A stretch of 64,000 nt of DNA. It comes from Lycocorax pyrrhopterus obiensis (lineage: Eukaryota > Chordata > Aves > Passeriformes > Paradisaeidae). The position numbers and the translations under genes are program-made. Numbering within the stretch: position 1 is the first letter of the stretch; each line of letters opens with the position of its first letter. Positions 14,601-26,600 of this stretch are shown here, one piece after another. The DNA is taken from contig JACSVZ010000007.1 in NCBI GenBank assembly GCA_014706295.1, forward strand, positions 48,560,975-48,624,974, written 5' to 3'. Below the pieces are notes generated by a model. That model did no database searches. It was not told where the DNA came from and saw only the letters and a program-made list of their open reading frames with translations.

Positions 14601-17600
14601 TGGCTAGGAGGCTGCTGTTACGCAGTGCACATACCACTCTCTTCTGACCTAGGAGACTGCTTGTTGTGAAGGTGAAAAATTTTGAGCTACACTTCTATTT
14701 TAAATAGGGAAGGTGGCTCTTTCTTGCTTCTACACTGTAATTTTATTTCAGATTCTGGGTAGGTTTTTCCACATAGAGCAGATGTGAGATACCGCTTTGT
14801 TCATCTAGAGCAGTGTGGTAGTTCCTGAGTGTACGCATTCAATGTGTCTGCTGGCAAGGCAGGGAAGAATCCACTTAGCCTGTATTTTGTAATACAAGTG
14901 GATCACTAGCTGTGTATTCAGTAACAGCAGTTACACAGGGTGGAGTAAAATGTGTGTAACCACTTGGCCCAAGAGGAGAGGTAGAATGGCTGCCTCTTCT
15001 GCTAAAACTAGTCTAGCTGTTAAAAGGACTCAGTAGTTAAGTCTTTTTGGAATAAGCGACTTTGCTGTCATTTGCACAGCACAGCATGTGGGTACATGTG
15101 TGCCTATCTGTCTGTCCTTCACATGCTTGCACCATTTCACTAAACAGTACTTACAACAGCCACTGACAGGGATCCAGGCCTTGTTCACAAGGTGTGTGTT
15201 TTGTGAGGGGCACAATCCATACAGTGGAAGTTCTGGTTAGAAAGGGTCAAAATGTGATTAGGTCTGTCTAGATATGGCTGATACTTGCTAAAGAAATTTG
15301 ATTGTTTTTCAAGATAGATCAGAGAAATGGTCAATTTATATGTTTCTTGTTTTTTCCTCCTTTTAGTTCATATATGATGAGAAAATAGAATGGTAAGTTG
15401 TGTAAATTATTCTATACAGTCCTGTATTTGCTGTGAGGCTTAACAGTAAATAGAGTTGTTGTGTAATTTACTTTCATTCTACACACTGAGAGTATGAGCT
15501 GGATTGAACACTTAGGAAATCCTATGTATTTTCTTTGGGCTTAGTTTTTATGATGGTCAGGGAAAACTAAAAGAAAATGTAAGAACCTGGAAACATTAAG
15601 GACATACATAGACTGTATGTAAATCCTGAAGATTCCCATGCACAGAGAGGGTAACTAAAACTCTTCTGCTCTGATTCTGACTGTTAACATTTATGGGGGT
15701 GCCAGGTGTTGCAAAGAACACCCCGATATGAATCCTAGTGGAAGATTGTAAGCAGCTTCTAACAGTGCTCTCAGAGTGCCTGGCCTGTGCTTCAGTGCTT
15801 CAGCACCGAAATGACAAAAGGCCTGGGTGTTACAATCCTCAGAGGGTAGCTGTGGTTTCAGTCTGCATAGCACATTTCTGAAATATATGCAGTGCATTTT
15901 GTTTGCATGTTTATTGAAAATTGAGAGTCTGCTTCCCCTCTCATTCTGCTGAGACACCATCTAATCTTAATGCTGTGAATCCTGTGCGCGCAATTATGAC
16001 TTGTACCAGATGTTTAAGGCGCACTCCTACATAAAACTTGTAAAGCATACAGCTGTTTCAATGGCCTTCTAACACTTCTTTCTGTCTTTTTGAGGTGGGA
16101 AAGCCTTGTACTCATCGTTATGTATTCATTCTACATACTTATCATGAAGTAAGTACTTCTCCTTGCTAAACTGACCATCATTCTTTTGGTCTTGTTTTGT
16201 CCTTGGCCTTCCTGCTGGAGGGCAGTACAGCCAGTCATGTTTCTGTGTAAGATCTATTGGTTTTTGTGCTTAACCAGTTTAATTCTAGGTTTGTGCTCAG
16301 TCAGCAGCAAATACTTTAATGCATCCTTTTCATAGTGTGCAGAGGTAAAGTAGCTTTCAGAAAAAGTTGAGAAAAATGTATTTATACAAAGGTATATAAA
16401 ACGTCTGCGGGGTACTCTGTATTGTGAGGACATATTGTGTCAGCTCTTACACGTATTTTGTACTCCCTGGAGAACAAGGAACATTAGACAGAGTGCTAAG
16501 CATGTATTTATCTTCAGACCATCTCATACCAGGTTGTATACTGACATCATCTTCTGTCGTGTCACTGCCTCTGACAGGAGAGTCAGAGGTCTGACTGTTA
16601 CTGCAAGTGTCTCTGAGTCCACCCTTCTATTGCAAGTTGCTTAGACTTACATCCCTTGGTGCCTTCCCCTCACAAATCACCCTGTTGTAACTCCCTTTTC
16701 TCCTACATCGAGTCTTAGCAGAGTTCATTGACAGCCCTCTTAGATCCCACCCTAGTGCTAAAATAGACGTGTGCTGTCTATGGAAGGGTGTGGTCAGCAG
16801 TCCCAGAAATGCTCAAGAACCCCCCCACAGGGAACACAGTACTGAGAGAAACAGTGAGGTGAATTGTGAGCTGATGCAGGAGGAAGGAAGCTGCTGTGTA
16901 GTGAATGTCTTGGCTCCAAAATCCACAGCTCCAGCGTTGTGCCTTCACTAAATCTGCTCTAGTGCCTTTTTGCAGTTTGCTGTATATCATGAGAGATAGG
17001 TGCAGTCCTTGCTTTCCTGTCAGCTTGCCACTGAGTGGAACAGTCCTTTCTCTTCACTTCCTGTTAGTTGTCAGAGAACATGCATCTAGGCTTTACTGCT
17101 TGTCTGCATAAATTGTTCTCAGATGCTTAAAAGTTTGCCAAGAAAATGCAAAAATCCAACATTTTCAGACCTTTTGTTTGCACTTTCAGGTACAACGTGA
17201 GGATGCAAAATTTCTTCACGCTTAAAAGCAAGAATGTTGGAAATGGTGACACAGTCAACAATGAGCTGGAAGATGGTAATAAATGTTATGCCTCTAGTTA
17301 TGACGACCCATCCATTCCATTACTATGGAAAGGTAAGGCTGAGCAGACAGGACTTGGAAAAAGAGTAGTTCACAGGATATTATTTTTATTTCTTTAATGA
17401 GTATCAAAACAGTGTTACTATTCAGTCATAAGCAGGGTTAACTTGGTAATTCACCAGTCATGCTGCCACATTAAAAAAAATATATTTTTTTTTAATATTC
17501 TGAAAACAAGCTGCTTTGCACATTGGCAATTTTCCTCCCCTCTTATCTCCTGTTCAGTGATGAGCTACAACATTGTGAAAGAAATACATTTTTTTACCAG

Positions 17601-20600
17601 GAAGAAGGCAATTTTCACTTCAAAAATTAGTTTGGAATGAGAGGCTTAGATGTGGATGTTGAAGGAAAGGACATGGGTAGATCAGTGGGCAAGAGGGATT
17701 ACATTCAGATTCTCAGAAGTCTGGTTTTCACATGCCTAAATAGGCTGTATACATCACCAGGCACGTATATAAAATTGAAAAATGCGGGTTCTTTGCTATT
17801 TGAGTCTTTGTCATAAAAGAAAGAAGATGTATCTGGCTTCTGGTACTGAAAGTAAGCAAAATTACCTGGGCATTTTTGGCTTTTTTTCTAAGCCTGTTTT
17901 TATCTTTGTCTTAGCCCTCTTCTCTTCCATTTTCTCTTTTCTCTGTAGAGCAAAATCATTCCTACTTTCGAAGCACAAACCATGTCATTTAGTGAGCACT
18001 TGGGCTGCTCTTAGCAAGTGAGGTCTCCTCACTTTGTTCTTTGCAAACATCTCCCATTCTAGGAGGCTGAGCTCATCAGCAGTGTCGGTAGCATTGGAAA
18101 GATCCTCACGTAATAACAAATAATGCCAAACAGGAATTTAGGGCAGACTCAGAGAATCACTCTCTGCTTTTAGTGTTTAGGCTGGGATTTCTTTAAGGTA
18201 GATAGAGGTACCTACAGGTTTATTCAATGACAGCACACTGCAACTCTGGTCCTAGATAAGGTGTTTAGACAATACTATGTCCTATGAGAAATAATTTTAA
18301 ATGAATTATTTCTCATAGGACATTGTAGCATAATTAAAGGAAGGTGACTTTGAAATACTTTCATCTCGTTTTATAATGAATTTTGTGAGCATTGACTATG
18401 ATGCAGTGAGGTCTGTCACTGATGTGGGTGTGTGTCCATGCAAGGTTCCATAGATGCCTCCTGTATTCAAGTGGAGACATGGGAAATGGGTAGTCCAGTA
18501 AAGACCACAGTGGGTTTTACTTTTGAGGCATTCGTTGGGTTCTGGTGCCATCTCCCAGCAGGCTCTGCTCTCTAGCCCTTGTGCTAGAGGGATGATAGCA
18601 CGGAGTGCTTGCCTGTCCACCTGTTTCCTTTTCAGGGAAACGCGTAGATTATTGAATGCTTGTGAAGAACATGCAGAAAAGAAGCAAGAAGGCTTCACTA
18701 GCAACTGTCCACAGCAGATTTCTTTTCTGATTTTCCCTCAAAGGTGTGCTGACATTGCAGTTTCAGTCAGATTCCCTTTGCCTTCTCCAGCACCCATTGC
18801 ACAAATACATAGTGCATTGGAGGGACAATTGTTCAAAGAGTGTGGGTACTGTCATAGGCAAACATGCCTGGGATGAGAAAGTACAGGAAGAAGAGATTAA
18901 GGATTTGGAGTGAGCAGTGGGAGGGGAGGATGGCAGCGTTAGCCTAGCTGCTTTATGTGTCAAGATGCTATCCTAGAAAACTGTCACATGGCTGCCTCTT
19001 GCTTCTTCCCTCCTGTTCTCTCAAAATATGCCATGACCCATCAGTGACTCCCTCTTAGTTGACACATGCTGGCTTCACAAGCTGAGCTGCCTTTTCCCCA
19101 GCAGCAGCTTTCAGAAAGGAGCACTGCTAATAGCAAGGAGAGCACTAGGGCTGGCCTCTGCCTTGCCTTCAACCACTAGTTAGCAGCTTTCAGGATCCAC
19201 CAAAAAAACCTCCCTTGGCTTCATCAAGGTGTAGTTTTGACCTTAATATGATTTTCCACAGGAGGAAAGCCTGATTACTCCCCATAAATGAACAGTTGCT
19301 TTGGGTGAGGGACTTTGTTTCTAGCAAGGATAGTCTGTTGCTCAAGGTGCAGGTAAAAGGTGGGTTCACACACTGTAAAGCTCTTTTATGCTTGTAAGTT
19401 TCATTACTTTCAAGAGCTTCCTGTGGTACAATATAAAACCTTTCATCACTCAAGTTTCAGAAAGACAAAGGAGAGCTTTTCACCATTAAAAGAATTCCAT
19501 TTCAAGGGTGCGTTCTGCACACATAGGTAAAGGCAAAATAGATGTACTTTGTGAATACTGCTCCAGTTTCAAAGTACAAACATGTATCGCCCTTGACTTT
19601 TATTATGTTGATCCAAATTTCCACCAGGTGGCATGGTTTGACCCTTGCCTGAAACCACAAATTTGGACAAAAGTGGGTTTCTGAGGGTGTGATCAGAGCT
19701 AAAGTCATCAAGAAGCTTTCTGTTGATTTTGACAGGGTTGTTGGTAAAGAACCTTTGATGGTGAGCAGTAAGTTTGTTGGAAAGAAAAGCTATTCCCAGT
19801 AGATTTTTTTTTTAAGGATTATCACAAAGGAGAAGTGCAAAAGGCTTTTCTCCGTTTCAGATTTCTTAAAACAACTTTTAGGTGGAGTCCATACTATATG
19901 GAGCTAAGTTATGTATATTTACAAGCACAGGGAGTCAGACTGAAAATAATGAAAATAGTAAGAGCAATGTGTTGCTGTAAGTCAAAATAGCTGCAGTAAT
20001 TTATATATATATATATTTAGCATGAGGTATTCTACATCAGTGCTGAGTTTTTAATCATGGTACTTTTTATCAAAGCTGAGTGTTTGCTCACAGTCTTCAC
20101 AGGGCTCTAAGCAACGGTTTCAGAGTAACTTCATTGCTTCCATGTTTTTCATGACACTGTAAGATGAAGGATTTTGGTTAATTCTCTGGAGGAACTCACT
20201 TGGGAGCAGTTGACCTGATGAGAACTGTTAATATCTGGCCTTTTTGCCTTACCAACATTGCTGTCAATTATTTCTTTTTCTTTAATTAATGCAAATGTTA
20301 AGTTGATGTGGTTGAGTACTATTCTGTGAGGACTGATTCCTAGGAAACTTGTCTGGCTGTATATTCCTTCACAGAAAAGCTGCTACTCTCGAAGTCATTG
20401 GAGTGGATGTGCTCCTTATTTGCATCATCAGCTGCAGTACTCAGCAAGGTTAATTTGGTTTAGATGTTGGCATGGAGGAGGATAAATGCTCCTTTACATT
20501 TAGCAAATGTAAAATTACTAGTAGTTCTACTCTGTATTAGAAATGTTAAGCTGCAAGCAAGACTGCAGAGTGGATTCTTTGAGTAGGGCACATGTATTTG

Positions 20601-23600
20601 TGAAACCAGAGATCTTGTATTTATGACACTTCAGATGACCCCAGTGTACTCACTGAACCCATTTTAGTGCAACAAGGCAAGACCCTCTACTGCTGAAGGG
20701 TAAAAGTTACAGATGTTTATTGGTAATAATAGGTTTTTCTTGGTGAGTCATTATGGAGGATGTATTTCTTGAACTGCAAATATGTTAGAACATGCTTGAG
20801 ACAGCAAAGCTTTTATTTCATGATGTGAGTTAGATGCATGCATGGATCCAGTCTTCTTCCTGAAAAACAAAAATATTTCAGCACTGTAACAATGCAAAAG
20901 AGTAACAATATAGGCTTCTGTGTATTTAGAACAGGTCCATTTTAATTCCGTTGTTTGAGTTGAATGTTTTCTTAGATTTCCTTTGCTTCCTGACTGGAAC
21001 CATGCACTAATTATCTTTCACTTCTACCTCCTAAATTCTCCTCCTCTTCTTAATGTAAGTAACAATGCAAAAGGGGAGGGACAGGGGGAGGCCAAGCTAA
21101 GCAAAGCAGAAAACAAGCAGCAAAGAATTTTTTTTCCTGTACATATTATTATATGTAATAATTAATATTTATTATGGTCGTGTGTATTTCCTGCCCTGCT
21201 TTCTAACACCACATGGGTATGTCTCCTGTCTGCTGAGCCTTGCTCTGCTTGCTGTGTGTAGTCTGTAGCATTTGTGAGAATATTGGTTTGGTGATGAGCT
21301 CCTAAAGTCCTTGCCTGTACTTGTGTTGATTCCCAATAAAATTTTGTCTCTACGTGTTCTTAACACAGTAGAACTCTGTTAACTTTGCAATCTTAACCTT
21401 GGTACGGGTTCCTTTATATTAACAAAGGCTAGCATAGATTTGTTCTTGACAATTGTTGTTGTTCACCATTTCGCATCTTTTCGTGTGAGAGGTACTGGTA
21501 ATATTCTTTGAAGGTAAAGGGCAGATTTCCAGAAGGAGTGAGCACAACATTCGGGCCTTCTGGATGTGCAGCACCTTTATCCAATGGAGTAGCTTTAGAC
21601 GTTTTAGGAGTGCTGTTTACACTGCCACAGTGCAAACACTTTTAGGGAAAGAGTACAAAACCCTAGTGGGACATAAGCAAAGAAAACTGGTACTACAGCA
21701 TGAGCAGCTGGGGAAAAACTGCTCCCACTAACCTGGCAGTGGCTTGGTGGCTGCCTTAGCAGAGTGAAACCCCTTTCCAGCATGTGATCTAAACAGTGCA
21801 CCCAACCGATGAGGAGATTCACCAGGCTGCAGAAATATTAAAGGAAAGTAACTCATAAATTCAGGCATTCAGAGAAATATTACCCCCACCTGAGCCTGAA
21901 AAGACCTGGCTCTGCATGATGGGACACACAGTGAGCTCAATTACACTGCTAACTCTGTCCATTGTGATCATTAGTGAAGGGGATGCAGCAGTATGGCAAA
22001 AACAGTGTAATGATGGTGGATGAGATAATCTGCTCCAGTCCTCCCAAATACCGGTTCCCTGAAGCTGGATTACGGATCATGATTACAAATAAATTTGGAC
22101 CACGCACCAGAATGCGGATGGCAAGCCGACTCATCATTAATGAGGTACGTTCATTAGGAGAACAGCAAATGACCATGAGCCGCAGCCAAAGAGCTGTGTT
22201 CATAGTGATTCTGGAATTTAGATTCTCCCATGTTCCTACGGATGGGATAGAACTATGTCTTTCTCTAGCAGCTGTGTGAGAACAGATTTGAAGATTGATT
22301 CCCAACTGATGATGCTGCCTGTTTTAATGGGAGGGCAGTCAAAAAGGAGGGGCTACTTTATCTCACTGGCAGAAGATGTTTATTTCAGTGTGTGTGTGTG
22401 CATATGTGCACATTTAGATTTTATTTGCAGCAGAAGGATTGGTTTTGATTATTACAGAGGTGGGCAGGTTAAAAAAGGATAATGAAGACAGCAACCAGAA
22501 TTCTTAAGAACTGCTCTTATATTATCAACGCGTCAGGATCACTTGAGAGATTTGCCTATCTCTTTAGTATTCACTGTAGTCCTCAACTCAGAAATGGACC
22601 AAAATATTTTCCTGAGGAGAATTTGCCCTGGACAGTTTCAGTTATCTCTTACTTGATACGTTGTCACGACTGTATATTGCTTGTTCCACACCAGGCGGCT
22701 GAAGTGGCAGGGCTTGGCAAGTGAAGCTGTTTGGAACTTGAGTGAAGTACTGGGGGTGAGATCTTTGGCCTTCCAACCTGGGTGCTATGAAGGCAGGATT
22801 TTATAATTTGCTCCCACAATATCAAATACGAGAGGTATTTACTCTGGCAAGTAAATAGATTTCAATATCATAACACAGTTCCTGTGTTTAGCCAGCCTTA
22901 TGAATACCACAATAAAAGATAGCACCATTAATATATTTGTAACAAAAATCCAATTTAACAGTAAAATAGTGGAAGGTGTTATGATCAGGAGTAGAAGATC
23001 AGACAGGGCACATGGCAACAGCTGACTCTGTAATCCTTGAAGTCAATTCATTGATCAGAGTAAAATTTGTGAGGGCTGTGTGGATAGAAAGCTGATACTT
23101 GCCCTTTCAACATCTGCAAAAACTGTAAACTTGAGCATTTTGGATCTATGGTATTATGTATTCTCACTTATATATTCACAAGTTTTGCAAAGTATTCAGA
23201 TAGGATTTTTCTCTGGTTTTCACTACAGTATGTTAATACTGCTTTCAGAAATTTTTTTGCATGTTATGCAGTTACTTTATTTTTCAAGGCATTTCAGAGC
23301 ACTTTTTAGGACTTTGCAAGTTTGTCATGAAAAGAGAACACTTATCAACCCTGCATTACCTCATCTAATGAACTAAAAATGTTTATTTTTTTAATAAAAG
23401 TAAGAAATTGCTGTTGCATCTAACATTCTCCAGTGCTTCAATGGGTGTATATATACAGATGTTTAAAACCTGTCCCTGTAATTGTTGTATTGTATATTGG
23501 AACTGCAGCACGTCTGCAGGGCCAATTAATGAGCTTCATGTACTGGGACAAGGGCAACAGGGATTAGTCTTGCTTTTGAAATTAAAAATAGGAAGTTTAA

Positions 23601-26600
23601 ATTTACCTCAGTGAATGGAGATGAGAAGGAGGGAGAAGAGTTGTATCTGGGAAGGAGAGTTCCTGGATAATGAGTCATTCATAAGCCAACTCTAATTGTG
23701 CAGAGATGTCTTGAGTGTTACCACTTGATTATGGTGCTATTGCTAGTTTGAGTGGGAACTGTTGAGTGAGAAGTGCTTTAGAATAACCACATTGATTAAA
23801 ACATGATGTGGAAGAACAAATATTACAACATTCTCCATTGTGGCTTGAAAGACTCCTGCCGGTAGTTTTGAAGTGGGTGGTTAGCGTGGTGAAGCCTGAT
23901 GCCTGATGAAGACAGGGAGGCCACTGACAGGTTTGTTTTTGACTGAAAGGAAAGGAAAGCTTTGAGGAGAGACTTCATGGCTCATGTGTCTGGGGCTGGA
24001 CAGACAGTAAAACTCAGATTTCACAAGGTAAATACTTTCTGAACTATGGCAGTTTTTGTTTTGACACTGCAGCGTCAGCGGTTAATCCAATCTGCCAATG
24101 GCTCAAGCAAAGCACTTCAGAACAGGAGACAAGAGAATATCGAAAATGGAAACATCCCTGTGGGGAACCAAGAGGAGGAAAATGAACAGGACAGTCTAAC
24201 TCCATTTTCAGTGCCAGGTAAGGCTTACTTTCTAGGTGTTTGTAGTACTGAAAGAGAAGATAATTTAAATGCCAAGCACTGGGTTGTAAGAAAGACAACA
24301 TATGGGGGGAGAGAGGAGGAAGGGGATTGGTTTGACTGTCTGAAAGATGGATTTGCTGACAGTAAAATTGGGCTGGAGGCTGGATGGCTAAAAGCAGATC
24401 TTAGGATAGTGTTTTCCAGTCATCATAGACAACCATGGTAGAAGTGCTGATTTGCTAGAGGTGAAGGGAAAGCAGGAAAGGGAAGTTTGTATTGAAACAC
24501 GTCAGGCTGACCTGATGAGCACTGCGCTACAAGTAATTTTGAAGTCAACAGTTAATAATGACCTGCTGGAAATTGCTAGGCCAGAGGCACCTTGGTGTAT
24601 AAATATATAATAAATTGATTCAGTGACTGTAGGGAGTGAGGCTTCTTGGATGAAAAGGAAAAAATATTTAGGGGGAGAAAGAATATTTCAAATTGTTAGA
24701 ATAGCTGTATGCAATAGTATTCACCTTTTGAAATTTTTTTGAAATTCTTTGGTGTGAAGGGCTATGTATTACCAACCTCTTGTGCCGGTGCCCTTGGCAC
24801 ATTGCAGGTTGACTCTTGCCCAAATGCTTTGGGGATAAGACAGCAGAGATTAGATCAGCCCTCACAGACATGTTGTCTGTCACATAGTTACTGTTTAACG
24901 CAAGTATTGCTCAGCATGAATAAATACCACATGCAGTGAAAAAGAAGGATTTTCCATGTTGTTTCTAACTTCTTAGCGATCCCATTGCTTCAGTTGCTAT
25001 CATTGTAGAAGAGATGTTTGTGATTGAACAAACACTGAAGCATACTATGTGAAGACTAGATGATACTGTATGTTTTTGTGTGTTACTGTGTTCCCACAGG
25101 AGCTACTTGCAGTTAGGATTGGAGTGAGGAATGGAAGCAAGCTAATTCACGAAGATTGGCCCATTAGATGGGCTTCTGATCATTCGTGAGATAGTGGAAA
25201 AAAATACTTTTATTGTATGGTGAACTAACAGGATCCAAGTCAGCAATATGCTTGTACACATGAGCACGTTAATGACAACAGTAGTAATAATAGTAATAAT
25301 GACAACAGTAGTAATAATAGTAATAGTAATAATAACAACAGAAACTATTAAACAACTTGTAAAAAGGAAAAATATCTTTCCAAACCATCTAAAAGTCATA
25401 GAATCCTATGATCAGTAAGGTTGGAAAAAATGTCTGAGATTATTGAGTCCAGCCATTAACCCAAGGCTGCCGTGTCCATGCTAAACCATGTTACTGAGCA
25501 CCTCAGCTTCTTTTGAACGCTGCCAGAGACAGCGATTCCACTGCTTCCATGAACACTCTGTTCCAAACTTTGACCACCCTTGCATGGGTTGGCAAGGAAG
25601 ACTTTTAAACTGAGATGTTTTTAACAAGTTTTTGGATACAAGTTTTGATTAGGGTAGTGCAATCATGCATTTCTTCTTACGTTCCAGATGGCTTTTTTAT
25701 GAATAAAACATAGATTTCAGATTAGAGCTTCCTAAGTGTGTGACATTTGCAATAGACAAAATGCTCTGAACTAAATAGAGAGTTATTAGTTATGTCACTG
25801 GTCTTCTTTAAATGCAGTTTTTCTGCATTTTTGAGAAAGTCTTTAAAGATAAAGTGAGGTTCAACAGGCCAGAGTGGAACCACTAGTGATACAATTCATA
25901 CTGAAGGGAGCAAAAGTTCAACATGAACCTAAGGAGCTGTGTAAAAGTGATTAAGTGATTGTATAAAATTCTCATCATTACCTTCAGGTTTTGTCACTCC
26001 TGTTGTCTGGAGATGATTATCAATTGGTTGGATTCTCATTGCTCAACTCATATATTCTGAGTGAGAATTCTTTTAGTTTGCTTTCAAAAGCACCACTGTA
26101 AGAAGTTTGGCGAAAATTTGAGGACCCAGCATCATGCTTTGTTGTTGTTTAAGTACTGTGGCCCAATCGGTTGCCTAAAAAACTCCTGACATTTAAAACC
26201 GGCTTCAGGGTAAAGGTAGTTTGCAGACAGTTTCCCAGAATCCCCTCTGGTTTTCTTTGATATATTTTCAGTCCAGGAATAAGGCACATACATTTTCTAA
26301 AGATCAGAAGTTCATGTGTTTTTTCAGTACTGTAAAGTGTTCTGTGAAGGATAAGCTTTCAGTTTTCAATAGGACTTTCCAATTCAACCGGTTGCAGCGT
26401 CCTAAGTAAAAAATTCACTCTAGTATTTTAGGAGCTGCAACTGCAATGGCTGTGAGTTGGCCCAACCCCTTTTTTTTGTGCTGTTTTGTAGTCACATTTT
26501 CTAGCCTAGTTTGAGATTTGACTTTCTTTCTTCAACTTGCATGTTCTAGATACTTTTGCAAGAGCAAGTTTGGGTTTTTTCTGAAACAGAAGTAAATGTA

